A DNA stretch of 64,000 nt from Molanna angustata (Eukaryota > Arthropoda > Insecta > Trichoptera > Molannidae): assembly GCA_963576475.1 (NCBI GenBank), contig OY754968.1, positions 15,961,116 through 16,025,115 of the forward strand, in the 5' to 3' direction. Numbering within the stretch: position 1 is the stretch's first letter; every line of letters starts with the position of its first letter. The notes beneath the pieces are model-generated. The model worked only from the letters and a program-made list of their open reading frames with translations, searched no databases and was not told the origin of the DNA. The translations under genes were made by a program, and so were the position numbers. Shown here in pieces: positions 1 through 10,830 of the stretch.

Positions 1-479
1 TCAAAAGAAAAATGCATATGAGAATTAAAAGAGATAAATTAGAATTAATTATTATCAATTTGGTAACAAATAAATAATTAACAATTCTTATTTTAAGGTC
101 TTATTTTAAGGTATTTTTATTTTTTTTGGATATAGTCCTCACTACCAAGTCGCAAGTCACTCCACAAAGTATCAAAATTTTGTATGGAATATTTTCAGAA
201 TTTTTATAAATTGAATTTTTACAAAAAAAAATATTATTTTATTACAAAAACTTGATATTTCTTCAATGCCTTTTTACCAATTTGAAAATAAGAATTTCAA
301 ATTTTAAGTTTCCTGAGCTTGGGGTCACTTTGAAATATTTAACAGTTAAAAAAATTGAGAAGCACAATTTAGATATCCTTCAAAATCTAATGGCGTCCAA
401 GCGAGTATTAGATATACATATTTACAAAATTTGAAAAGAATGGAATGAGTACTTAGGTCTGTAATCGATAAAGTAAAAT
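1..479. other. AT-rich DNA, nothing recognised
   Basis: Low-complexity AT-rich sequence with short open frames only. No protein motif, repeat copy or RNA gene was recognised. Confidence 0.5.
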
Positions 480-655
480 AAACACGCCGTACATAGCACA
501 CAGCACATAGCACACACACAGATACATTGTGATGAAACTTTCAGAATATAATCTCAGCATGATACTAATTGATAATCTGCAATAAAAAAAATACCTTTAA
601 AAATTGCGAAATCATAACTCCCCACTGCATCCCCTTGGGTTAGTGAGGAGTAATA
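480..655 (+). repeat. Dispersed repeat R1, copy 1
   Basis: This segment matches 43650-43830 in the same orientation. Shared blocks include CAGATACATTGTGATGAAA, a block around ATAATCT and CATAACTCC, and a final GTAGTGAG-type block. By eye the two copies are roughly three quarters identical. No coding capacity or terminal structure was seen, so the element class is unknown. Confidence 0.6.
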
Positions 656-1615
656 TTAAGTAGGTATTCTGACTTGTTCCAGTTTTTACATTTAAGGTAG
701 ATCGGTATTAGATATGACCAAAATCATGTGAATTGAAGGTGAAAATTATGCATCCTTATTGTATCGTGAAAAATATTTTGGTTAAGTAAAATAAGCTAAG
801 TAAATCGTTAACGTTCAATTTATGTATGTTGAAAATGCTTCGTTAATTTGGTCTCAAGCTAATTTTTGGCAAAGAGCTTCTTGTTTTGAAAGCATTACCG
901 ATGCTACATTTTTTTTTCTATTTCATGTAGGTATTTCTTAGCTTATGTTTACCTACTAGAAAAGAAACATTCCGCATAATACGCATAATTCCGTAAAGGG
1001 CTTTCAAACACCAGTAGTTACCTAGATCGTATTATTTTGTATAATCATAGATTTTTAGTAATGCATTATGTTTTTGTCGAATATTTATCTTATCTTGTTT
1101 CAAATTCCAATTATTATCAATACGACAATCGGAAATACTTAATACAGATTTACTTCGTGGCACATTTCAAAAAGCTTTATGTATTACAATTCACAATGTT
1201 ATTTATTTATTTATTTATGAATGAGTTACACAACAAATGAGTTGTTTGATATGACCGATGCATACACACCATGATGATGTATGTTTTATATAAGAAAACG
1301 AGTGGATTGTAGCCAACACTAAACTCTCCACACCGTAGTAAGTGTTTATTTATTAATTCATTAAGGAATACAAGCAGTTACAGAATATAAATGTCTGTAT
1401 AACTAATAGCATTATATTAAGTCATCGTTTCTCTGCTACCTTACAGTTTTCACAATGTATATAAGTGAAAGGTTGCAATGTAACACAATAAAAATAAAAG
1501 GCCATAAATGATAAAACAAGTAAAAAATTTATAAAAAAATACCATAAAATAGTTAAGAAATTAATTATAAAAAAACATTGAGGCGCGAAAATAAATAATA
1601 ATTATACATAAACAG
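656..1615. other. AT-rich DNA with one short dispersed motif
   Basis: Mostly unassigned. Around 1285-1330 there is a block (GTGGATTGTAGCCAACACTA) that recurs near 18064-18095 and, reversed, near 35878-35910. It is therefore part of a dispersed repeat of unknown class. Confidence 0.4.
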
Positions 1616-1730
1616 AATCTTCGTTATGCTCAAGACCGTCCTAATGGAGGCGGACCATTCGGGGGGTGATTGAGTATAGCAGCCATCCTCAGACATGAGG
1701 CCAAGAAGGAAGAAGAAGAAGAAACATATT
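1616..1730 (+). mobile_element. Probable LINE 3'-terminal fragment
   Basis: Plus-strand translation gives AQDRPNGGG-like text, then a glutamate run from GAAGAAGAA. This resembles the C-terminal end of insect non-LTR reverse transcriptases (AQDR-x-x-WRR... followed by a GAA-rich tail). It is short and degenerate, so the call is tentative. Confidence 0.3.
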
Positions 1731-2322
1731 GGTACCAAAAAAAAATCATCTTTTATCAAATTTCTTAAATAGGTAGGTACTTCCGTTTCTCTAACTCTGC
1801 CTAAGGCTAATAATCTCTTAATTTTTAAAATGTAGGTAAACTTTCTACGAAGTTAATTAAAATCAGAGAGGTTTTAATATTTAAGACATTTTTATAATTT
1901 TAATAGGCGTTAAATCTCTATCTCCTACATAGAAAACGAAGATATAATTTATTTTGAAGGTTATTCATAGTATGCGAGACTTGTCCTGTATACATACATA
2001 CATACATTACGCTTTTCTCAAAATCCAAGTTTCCACTAGAAATAACAACAACAAAGTTGGACTTATGAAAGCTCCAGAACTGCGTAATTTCTGGATTCAT
2101 GGAAACAAGTCTTTTGATTTGAAAATATATTTGTTAAATCAAGACCAGTTCTCCACGTAATCATTTGATTGTATTCATAATAAATTATATCTTTTCTTTG
2201 ATAATTTTTACTGAACATTCTGATGAAAAATATTGTGATTTTGTTGTTGTATTGTACCTACTGGCTTAGAAAAGTTTATCCACCTATGGGTTCTACTCTT
2301 TTATACTATCATCAGAAAATTC
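1731..2322. other. AT-rich DNA, nothing recognised
   Basis: No motif, repeat or credible open frame. The two overlapping 60-68 aa frames near 1918-2160 lie on opposite strands and resemble nothing. Confidence 0.4.
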
Positions 2323-2323
2323 A

Positions 2324-2869
2324 GGGTGTCTCAAAAGGATGTTTTATATTTAATGGATCGATTAAAAAAAAGTAAGCCGTGTATCGAAAAAATGTTTATT
2401 AATTATTAAAGTACACAATTTGGGAATTTATTTCTTAAAAATAATATCGTCCAAATGCAGACCCTCGCGTTCGCAGCACTCATTTAATAGAACAGTAAAA
2501 TTACTTATGACGGCTCGGCAGGTGGACTCAGTGGTGGCTACCATTTTGTGACGGATATTATTTCTTTCAAATGCGCCAGGGAAGTCGGTTTACTGGCGTA
2601 AACTTTAGATTTAAGATAACCCCATAGGGGTTAAATCAAGATTGCGTAGAGGCCAATTTATGTCATCTCTCCTGGAGATCAATTTGCCTGGGAAAATTTC
2701 ACGAACTCGTGGCAGAGATGTATTGGACGTGTGTGACGTTGCTCCGTTCTGCTGGGACCATGTTCTTTGTTTATAGCCAGGAAAGTTTTGCAGTTGAGGC
2801 ACCAAGACGTCGTCTAGCATCTCCACATAACGCTCTGAATACAAATATAAACTTTCTTTTGAGACACCT
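2324..2869 (-). pseudogene. Internally deleted Tc1/mariner-type transposase copy
   Basis: Minus-strand translation gives the middle and end of a DDE_3-type transposase: WSQQNGATSHTSN (usually W/F-QQDGA-x-x-H), then FPGKLISRRDDINWPLRN and DLTP, the last Asp region before the C-terminal helix. The reading then continues GYLKSKVYAS and, after a frameshift near 2540, a C-terminal LNECCEREG-like helix. The first Asp of QQDGA is Asn here. The ends carry inverted repeats of about 14 bp: GGGTGTCTCAAAAGG at 2324 and its complement at 2855-2869. One terminus is fused directly to the middle of the transposase, so the N-terminal DNA-binding half is missing. This is a dead internal-deletion derivative. 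Confidence 0.75.
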
Positions 2870-2884
2870 TGTACAACAGGCAAA

Positions 2885-3030
2885 ATAACATCTCACATAC
2901 CAATTCTAAATAATACTTTTTCAGGTGAGACCAGGCTGGTGTTTGAGAAAAGTACATGCAAACATCACACCATGTCCATAATATGGACAGGGAAAACCGA
3001 GCGCCACATGCATAAAGTAAAACTCATTAA
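2885..3030 (+). mobile_element. Fragment of the ATGA-tailed retroposon (SINE-Z)
   Basis: Shares ACATCTCACATA, a TTCTRAAT block and GAGACCAGGCTGGTGT-type text with the copies at 51640-51870 and (reversed) 43973-44267. The match is partial and diverged. Confidence 0.35.
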
Positions 3031-3529
3031 GTACAGTTTTATGGCTGAAAGACTTTTATACAGTATGATGCCCAAATATTAACAACCTTTTGCAAGAAAA
3101 AAATCACTGAGTGAGTAAAGCAATACAAAAGAATAGTATTTTATTTAAAGATATCATTAGTTGCTGGTTTGTAAGTTATTACGGCAGGAAAAAACTAACC
3201 TCAAATCTCAAATTAGCTGCAGCGTCACTTAATGAGTTTTACTCGTCAACTGAAGATATTTTCTTGCAAAAAATCATTGCTTCGTTGTCATTCTTGCATC
3301 GTCTCGTACGTACTCGTAGATTGCAAATTTCTTTCTTTCAAAATATTATTGATATGAGCATTGGGCTTTCCATATATTATCTAGGGTGAGCCCTTCTATT
3401 CACACACCTTTCTAGTCTCACACCTTTGTGTATTTTTTACTCAACAATTCGTCGTTCATTCTTTCTTTGTGCACATTGTTTTGAATTGCCAATTTGACAA
3501 AATGGTTCAAACACGACTATGGCATAGCC
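3031..3529. other. Unassigned DNA with a short LINE-like block
   Basis: The 92-aa open frame at 3111-3389 matches no family I recognise. Around 3390-3470 the text CACACCTTTGTGTATTTTTT followed by TCGTCGTTC resembles 24955-24990, which lies beside a LINE fragment of the 22.2-kb family on the minus strand. Confidence 0.3.
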
Positions 3530-4510
3530 GACATTTTGCGATCTTATAAGAAATATCAGTTTAATTTATTATTTTTGTTAAGTATGTTAAATCAACATGA
3601 AATATAATATATGCATGTTGGGGCTTCACATGCAAATGTTTCACGCAAATATTTAGCATATCAAAGGATTTTAATTAAAACTATGAAAAAATTTTTTAAA
3701 AAAACATTAACAAAAAATAATAAAAAACGCTGGGTTAAATTAAACTATATTGGGAAATCGTCAAACAAAATTGGAAATATTTTGAGAAAAAACAATAAAA
3801 ACATTGCATTTTATAATGACAATACACTAGGTAAATTCTTAAATAACAGTAAAGATAAAATCGATAAATTAAACCGTAGTGGTGTTTACTCTCTTACATG
3901 CAATACATGCTCAGGTATATATGTTGGTCAAACGGGTAGATCTTTAAATACACGCCTTAAAGAACATCTTGCGTGTTTCCGTTTGAAAAAAGACACTTCG
4001 AACTTTGCGACACATTTACTTGAGAGTGAGCATTCGTTTAACTCACAAACTGGGATAAATCTTATACATAGTTTAAGAAAAGGTAAAAAATTAGACAAAC
4101 TTGAAATATTAGAGATAAATAGAGTAAAATGTAACAGCAACGTTCCTTTGATTAACGCACAAATAGATTTTAATACTTCTCCATTATTATTACCATTAGA
4201 ATAGTTAATGTCGGGTTTTTCTGTTGGCCATTATTCAATATAATTGCTGTCCTTTTAATACAATATTTGTATATTCATTCCTTCACTTCAATTTTATTTT
4301 TATTATACCTGCATACATATTTACCTAAATGTCTTTCGGGTATTTAATCTTTCTTAGAATTGCCCCCTTCCATATCTATTGTTGTTATCCTCTTTGTGAA
4401 TATATATATATATAGATGGTCTTCATCATTATTGTTCACCATTCTGACGATGCTCATCATAGAGCGATACCGGTGAATGGGAGTCGCGTTTGCGAAAAAA
4501 TTTAAGTAGA
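3530..4510 (+). mobile_element. 5'-truncated Penelope-like element with 3' UTR
   Basis: This spans the GIY-YIG-encoding end of a Penelope-like retroelement and its 3' UTR. The reverse transcriptase that should precede the endonuclease is absent, so the copy is 5' truncated. The UTR contains GTTGGCCATTATTCAA and ends in a structured block at 4434-4510 (TTCACC, then CTGACGA, then GGTGAATGGGAGTCGC). Both parts recur in reverse orientation at 25450-25905. The recurrence shows that the element extends past the ORF and helps set its 3' limit. Confidence 0.75.
3611..4204 (+). CDS. GIY-YIG endonuclease domain of a Penelope-like retroelement
   Basis: This 197-residue open frame corresponds to the C-terminal endonuclease region of EN+ Penelope-like elements, which nicks target DNA to prime reverse transcription. 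A basic linker (residues about 20-90, with KLNYIGKSSNKI) precedes the GIY-YIG core. The core has SGVYSLTCNTC (GVY with a CxxC zinc pair), then GIYVGQTGRSLNTRLKEHL (YVG, invariant Arg, then the H of KEH), and HLLESEHSFN downstream. These match the Penelope CCHH-plus-GIY-YIG layout. The frame is intact to its stop, but no reverse transcriptase lies upstream. The listed ATG is just the first Met after the truncation and not a natural start. It is unlikely to make a functional retroelement protein alone. Confidence 0.85.
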   Translation: MHVGASHANVSRKYLAYQRILIKTMKKFFKKTLTKNNKKRWVKLNYIGKSSNKIGNILRKNNKNIAFYNDNTLGKFLNNSKDKIDKLNRSGVYSLTCNTCSGIYVGQTGRSLNTRLKEHLACFRLKKDTSNFATHLLESEHSFNSQTGINLIHSLRKGKKLDKLEILEINRVKCNSNVPLINAQIDFNTSPLLLPLE

Positions 4511-4972
4511 ACGTAAAATTAAATATAAAATTTTTTCATAGTTTTAATTAATTATGGAGTTCTACCACGAAGTGACAGTGTCCAATATTGAAAAAATCAA
4601 AGGATTTTGATTAGTTACAGTCTCTTAACAATCTTATCCTCTCCGTCCCACATATTTATATTTTTATATTATGTATGCAAATTATGGAGTTTTTTTTTAT
4701 TTAATATGCAATGTCTTGTAACAACTATGTACATACAACAAAGTAATATTTTACAGATAGAGGTCGATGGTCTGTAAGTTTGAAACTAATTATCGGTATA
4801 TTCAATGACTCAATATTCAAAAATAATTGAAAGACCTACCTTACTAGAATTCCTTACTAGTAACTTTCGCATATTACAGTGTCACGTAGTTTGAAGCACA
4901 GATTTTAAATGATTTGCCGAATTTATAAATTTACTGTCACATGCGATTTTTATATAATCAATGTTAGCTCTT
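4511..4972. other. AT-rich DNA, nothing recognised
   Basis: AT-rich DNA between the Penelope-like copy and the fold-back MITE. No repeats or coding motifs were identified. Confidence 0.4.
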
Positions 4973-5165
4973 GTCGGGAGTCAAATGATATTTATATTGA
5001 CAATAACATCTCAATAGTGAGGAAATTTGGATTTTATAGAAGAACCAGGAACTCAGGCGCCTACAGGGCTTACGACCTGTCATCGGCTGGTTGGTGCCTG
5101 AGTTCCTGGTTCTTCTATAATATCCAAACTTCGTCTCTATTGAGATGTTATTGTCAATAGAGATA
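4973..5165. mobile_element. Fold-back MITE (family F), copy 1
   Basis: Two arms of about 62 bp (4997-5058 and 5096-5157) are inverted copies separated by 37 bp, so the segment can fold into one long hairpin. Each arm carries TTGACAATAACATCTCAATA at its outer end and AGAAGAACCAGGAACTCAGG at its inner end. The outer flank TCGGGAGTCAAATGATATTT recurs beside the other family copies (5710, reversed, and 34727). No coding capacity. The paired 83-aa open frames on both strands are just the arms read twice. Confidence 0.8.
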
Positions 5166-5639
5166 AGTAGTTTAGTGAAAAATAATATTGTAAAAACCAT
5201 GAAACTTATTTGCATCTAATCTACCTTAGGTCAATACTTGCAGTGAGTGAATATGTAAGTAACTCGGAAGATTCTTTATCTTAACAAGTAATATTTACTT
5301 ACCAAACCATTAACTTCACTAGTTATATCCTTCACGGCTTTGTTTACCTATGTAATTAGTTGTGAGTACCTACACTTGTATACAGCTAATAGAATGAACA
5401 AGTTTGATAATACCTTAAACTTAAAATAATCAAATTCAGTATAGCAAACATAGTAGTGTTCCTTTAATATAATAGGTAAATTAATCTCATGTTAAGCCAA
5501 TTTTCATCTCATCACCATACTTTGATTAAAATTCACACCAAGGAACTCTATTAACTAAAAAAATCAACATGTTGGCAATATAATATCAAGTTTATGCTGA
5601 TATTCATCATAACAGTACGGAAAAAATATAAAAAATCTG
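5166..5639. other. AT-rich DNA, nothing recognised
   Basis: No supported feature between the two fold-back elements. Confidence 0.4.
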
Positions 5640-6150
5640 ACATTTTTTTTTAATATCTCAATAATTTGACGTCTCTATTGAGATATAAAAAAAATATATA
5701 AAAATATCATTGACTCCCGACATCCGATATTTATGTACATGCAACTATAAATATATTCGATATAAATAAAAAAAAACTTCTTGGCACTATGTGCAAGTGG
5801 TGAATTTACTGACAATTCCTTTCAAAAAACTAGTGTTTCCAATACAGAGAAGCAATACTTTAAGGTTGAATTAATACAACTATAGGAGAACCAGGAAACA
5901 AAGGCACATACAAGGCTTATAACCGTCATCGACTGGTTTACGTGATCACATTATGCGCTTGCGCAACATTCACCAGTTATACCTTTTTATTGAGTTCCCC
6001 ATCAATCCATTTTTTGAAAGGTTCTATTTATGTATGTTGTTCATTAAAATCCTTTCACTTGAAAATAAGATGAAAAACACCATCGCCATGTATTAAGTGA
6101 CGAAGAAACTTTTTTGTAACGTCATCTATTGAGAAATTGGTTGTAAATTT
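5640..6150 (-). mobile_element. Diverged family F element with a SINE-D scrap
   Basis: Contains GACGTCTCTATTGAGATAT (5671 onwards), AGGAGAACCAGGAAACAAAGG (about 5884), GTGATCACATTATGCGCTTG with the following block (5942-6040) and GTAACGTCATCTATTGAGAAATTGG (6118). The same blocks occur in the element at 34723-35226 in opposite orientation. A block at 5810-5865 reads, reversed, as TATTGCTTCTCTG followed by TTGGAAACACT, like the tail of SINE-D at 21190. Confidence 0.6.
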
Positions 6151-6365
6151 TCTATTTTTTACAAAGACATTTATAATTTGTTTATTAATTTAAATAATAA
6201 TAATTTATGAATGTCAATATGCTCACAATTTAGACAGTTGACAAGGTAAAGTTCACAGGTAAATAAAAAAATTAAATTAGAGAGAGGATTGTACTCGTAT
6301 GATGAGCAATAATTTATTAATTTATTTGCTGAATCAACGGCACATATTGCCTTTTATATCATCAT
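6151..6365. other. AT-rich DNA, nothing recognised
   Basis: Short AT-rich interval with no supported feature. Confidence 0.4.
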
Positions 6366-6650
6366 TATCATCAGCTCCACATCCCAAGGTGGGACCTGGC
6401 TTCCAAAAGAAGTCTTCGCCATTCCGATCTGTCAGCGGCTCCTTGTCTCCAATTGACCACGCCCAAAGAGTCCAGGTCCTCCTGGACGCAGTCCACCCAT
6501 CTCAACTTTGGTCTACCCCTACGCCTCACACCCTCTGGTTTATGTCGAAAGACTCTTCTGGCGGGCAGTTGCTCACTCATCCTCTCCACATGTTCAAGCC
6601 ATCTGAGTCTCCCAATCCTTACAAATACCCTAACGTCTATATCATCATAA
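6366..6650 (-). pseudogene. LINE reverse transcriptase C-terminal fragment
   Basis: The minus-strand frame (6371-6589) reads MERMSEQLPARRVFRH, then RRRGRPKLRWVDCVQEDL and DRSEWRRLLLEARSHLG. This is the standard C-terminal signature of insect non-LTR retrotransposons: H-x-x-RM, a GRP-x-x-RW basic patch, DR-x-x-WR, then a small terminal helix. Only about 72 residues remain, so the copy is heavily 5' truncated. Confidence 0.8.
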
Positions 6651-7029
6651 AGCTGGCTTGCCTTTTACATACTATTAGAATAAATATTGAAAACAACAAC
6701 AGAATTATAAAAATAAAACTTTAAAATTTGTTGGTAAAAATAAAATAAGTTAAAAAGGTAATAAACGGAAAAAAAGTGTTCCGATAAGAATGTCATTGAA
6801 AATAAATGAGCCATATTTATTATTCGCTACTTCCACCACCACCCGCTCTGTATATGGGGACTGTAAACGGTCCCTTCACAGAACGCTAAGTGAACGACAA
6901 GAAAAAATAATGCATAGCACAAAAAGTAGCTCATGGAGCCCTCTAGATTAGCAATCTCGGCACCCTAGTGCAAAAGAATAATCGATGAACTCGTGAACTT
7001 CAGATCTTATAAATTTTAATAAGCAGAAG
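6651..7029. other. AT-rich DNA, nothing recognised
   Basis: No supported feature. Confidence 0.35.
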
Positions 7030-8330
7030 CAGAAGCATTTATAAATAAATGTTTCTGCGTCCTCTAGGACTATTTTCTGCTATTGCTCGGGGCCTGTTCC
7101 TGGTATAATGATGTCCAACTATCTTGCCATCGCTTGTGTGGTTCTTGGGGGTCGGGTGCCCAATGGACAATCGTTGGCCGCTATGCTCATCGACGTTATC
7201 TCTCCAGTTTCGTCTTCTTGATATTCCCATTCTCAACTATTGCAAGTGCCGGGCAGTTGAGAGTTGCTGCAGACGACAGAAGAAGCTGGAGGCGAAGACT
7301 GACGGAGGCCAAGGCTCGATATGGGCTGTAGCGCCATTGAATTCTCTTTATTTCAGAATTTCTTATTATGTCTCGAATTTATTGTAAGTTCCACATTGGG
7401 TCGCAGATGATTAATCTCAGTGGTTTTTCGATCTGATGGTGTTAACCCTTGTCTCAATGTCATAATAGGACAAACATGGTCTTGTATATCCTCAATAGCG
7501 CTCCTTCAACATGTTCTTATTTCTCCATAAAAAAAATCTTAGATATTTAGCAACAGAAGAAGGTTTGTTCACTTGTTCTCAAATTTCTTCGCAGAGAACA
7601 TTACTGCCAGATATCGACGCCCAAGAAAGTACGTACTTAGAGCGCATTACTTGCTCTATAATTTCATCATCATTGCAAGCTTGTATTGTACCAGCTGTTT
7701 CGATGTCGTTGAACTCTATTTCTTGATGGAGATTTTCATATTGAATTTTTGCGACGCTATGGGTCGTATTACAGGAGTTATTTAAGAATAATATAAGAAA
7801 AAGTTGAGGTCCCGTAAGCAGTATTCTCGCAGTACCGGACCTTACATTTTTCTTAAATTTTTCTCAAAGAACTCTTGTAATATGACCCTATGTATAATCG
7901 ATGCAACAGTCTTTGGGGATCGCCTTTGTAATTCGCAATAAGTTCTGCATCATCAGCATAGCATAAAATTGTCTATTTTCTTGTCCCCCATTTTATAGCC
8001 CAAGTCATTGCTTTGAAATCCATGATATTGAATGAGAAGGGGCTGAAACTGTGACCCTGTTTGATACCTATAGCGGCTGGAATTTCTTTAGGTAGGTTGC
8101 GATGTTTATCTTTATACGTGTTTTTTGTGTGTATCTTTATGCGTGGTGGTATTTTTTCCATTCAAATATCTATATCGACCTCCAATAGCACTCTGTCAAC
8201 TAAACATACTATATCAGCCGGTTTGTTGTATTCTATTGATGTTTCATTTTTTTGTTTCACCACGAATATCGCGTCAGAAATGGAGCGATTAATTCTGAAA
8301 CCTTGTTGTTCATAAAATTATTGATAGTTA
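7030..8330 (-). pseudogene. Degenerate LINE reverse transcriptase, fingers to C-terminus
   Basis: Minus-strand pieces in several frames follow reverse transcriptase order. At 8320-8200 there is NNK/EQQGFRINRSISDAIF-like text (fingers). At 8160-7920 come IPAAIGIKQGHSFSPFSFNIM (the GxxQG-SPxLF motif), then FMLC-x-DDAELIA (the xxDD catalytic box with the preceding Tyr/Phe-Ala lost) and QRLLHRL. At 7700-7520 there is WASISGS and LWRNKN-like text (cf. LNDTIWRNK). At 7236-7040 comes RRRNWRDNVDEHSGQRLS, the C-terminal basic region. Stops and frameshifts break it throughout. A plus-strand block at 7260-7330 reads AADDRRSWRRRLTEAKARYGL then stop, the tail of a different LINE apparently nested inside. 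Confidence 0.7.
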
Positions 8331-8934
8331 TTAGGAAGGTAGATCATGTGAACTTTATTTGCTGTACTTTGTTCCTCATAACCGTCTGGGTAAAATATGT
8401 TTTCAAAAACTAGAAATAAGTAGATACCTTCGTACTTGCTTTTTTCTGATAGATAGTTTTTTAGTAGGGGTGTAGAAGAAAAGTTGAATTGATAATCGAT
8501 TGACTCGCTCCCTTGTATGACCCGGCCATGAAAGGTTACAATTCAAGATCACATCAAAGTTTCTGACCTCTGAAGTAGAAGAAGGTTACGCATGGGTGAT
8601 AACATTGTATGTAGGTACTTCTTAGAAACTGACATTGACTTCAGATTCCTAAAAAATTAAAATTGTTTTCATATATATTTTTAACTACCTTACTTTAAAT
8701 TAAATAAGTTAAAAAAAATGAGAACTCCCTTTATGTTTTCTTCATGTTGAATTAAAAAGTTGTTCACGTCAATTTCATGCACATGATGTCAAACGCAGTT
8801 GTTTTATACAGCAAACCAATTCAAACACAGAACATACATAATCTCATGTTCAACGATATAAATGGTACTGAAACAATTAGGTATACTAAGTATGAAATAC
8901 AAAATCGTTCAATTATATAAAAATATCACTTAAA
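8331..8934. other. AT-rich DNA, nothing recognised
   Basis: No supported feature. Confidence 0.35.
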
Positions 8935-9060
8935 TTAAGCTGGAAATAGTTTTAACGTGCATTGTCACCGGTAATACACATTCTGAAAGTTTCAGACCTC
9001 TAACTGGACGGGAAGTTAGTTGAAAATCAATTTCGAGATTCCAGTGCGGATAGACAGGTA
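8935..9060 (+). repeat. Dispersed repeat R2, copy 1
   Basis: AGCTGGAAATAGTTTTAAC, a TTCTGAAAGTTTCAGA block and TTGAAAATCAATTTCGAGATT-type text recur in reverse orientation at 19128-19260. Class unknown. Confidence 0.55.
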
Positions 9061-10499
9061 AAATTAAATAAAATTACGTGTGAAAATATGTTTTTTCTAC
9101 CAATAATCAATCAATAAAATGTTCTTCATTATAAAGGATTCCTACTGTTGAAAGCAAAACATATTTATGATCAAAAACTTATGTTTTATACGAGTAAAGA
9201 ATGAATTTCAAAAGTTCGATATGGCTTTATGAAAGATTTTAATAATTAATAGAAGAATATAAATACTTTGTTGAAATCATAATTGTTTTTGTGGAATCTA
9301 TGACATGTAATTTTCCAATAGTTTTGACACATTTCAAATTTTTTTACATTGTTGAGAAAGTTTTTTCCTGATCGACTATTTATTTACTGTTAAAGTTGAG
9401 TCACATCTCAGTAGGTATCTCTATATTTTGTTGATTTAAATTGTACAGCACGATTCCCTCAAAGTTTGTGGCCGTGCCCTAATAATAATAGACATTTAGT
9501 TGTCGCCAAATATCTTGAACCATTTCGCCGAGAAGGGGGCGGTTTGTACTAAATCAACGAAGCAAAAAGACACAAATTTGCTAAATATTTGGCGAAAATT
9601 TTACCTACTTACTTGGTGTAAACAAAAAAAACATTGAAGAAAATTGTGCCGAGTTCTAGAATCTATTGCAAGTTGAAGATGAATTTATTTAAAATTAATA
9701 ATCATGCAATCCTTAGTTCTCTGGGTTGGAAACATCAGATACAGATTATTAAGTTTTATGAAATCTATCTTAAAACAAACTATTATAAAAAGATGATGTT
9801 ATTCATATTAGGTATCAAACACAATGAACCGAAATGGAACAAAAACAAGAATAAGGTATTTTGTTTTATTTAAAAAAAACAACTGATAATAGGGGTTCTA
9901 CAATCGTGATTCATGAATTTATGAAGACATTTTTGATGGCTACAACAACTATCCTAATGTCGTAACAATTTTCCGACGGATATTCCAAAAAATATAGATA
10001 TGTGATTTTCGCATAAATAACAGAAAATAAAAAAGCGATCGATTAATGTACTAACAGTAAATGTATTATTTGTAAAACGATCGATTTTTTATAAATATTT
10101 CATTGTTTTCGCTTTGGCACAAATCATCCTTATTATAGGGTGAGTTGCCTCAAATAAAAAAGACTACAATAGAACAGAAATTATTTTTGCTGCAGATATC
10201 TTGATATTCATTATACAATAACATTATTATTCCATATTTGTGTATAACAAAACAATCTCTATTAACCTGAATCTATACAAGGAACACGCAATGCCTAGAC
10301 TTTATTAAACCTCACGTAGTTTTTTTCAAAAGCCCCCCAAATGTTGCATGTTTCTATCGTAAATTATTCTTTACAATATCTTTTATTAACCGTATGTATA
10401 TATACCAACCTACTAAGTGGGCCTATTTCAACTTTATTGAATGTACAAATATTATATCAACGTCATTATAAAAGAATTATGTTTCAGACATTTTGAATA
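9061..10499. other. AT-rich DNA with one short inverted repeat
   Basis: Mostly unassigned. At 9515-9597, CGCCAAATAT and ATATTTGGCG form an interrupted inverted repeat around GGGGGCGGTTTGTACT. That GC-rich word recurs near 10996. The 79-aa open frame at 9634-9873 shows no recognisable motif. Confidence 0.35.
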
Positions 10500-10830
10500 T
10501 CATGTCCGGCATACGCGTCCTTGTTTTATAGCCAACGAAAGCGGCACAAAGACACGACACTGTGAAAGGGATTTACTCTGCTAAGTAAACTTTCACACAT
10601 ATTTCTCACATAAGTGACGACGCGATGGATGTATTTCTCGGGTAAAGGCACGACGGGCGATACAATTCCATTACATCTTTGACGCTTCGCTAACAATTTA
10701 TGGGTTTACCCTTGATTTATGATTGACGCGTCCCGTCACTTGGTACGCTAACGAGTCTAGAGTTCGACCGGTGATGCGTGATGAGACCCCACCAGAAACC
10801 GAGGCAAACGATGACACTGTCAATCGTTCT
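10500..10830. other. GC-richer island, function unknown
   Basis: This stretch is visibly richer in G+C and CpG than its surroundings (ACGACGCGATGG, GGCACGACGGGCGA, ACGCGTCCCGTCAC). I found no match to the repeat families in the window and no long open frame. It could be a single-copy regulatory or transcribed segment, or an unrecognised old transposon. Confidence 0.3.

Noticed and set aside
6301..6724. 141-codon plus-strand frame
   Set aside because: It is the antisense shadow of the LINE C-terminal fragment at 6371-6589.
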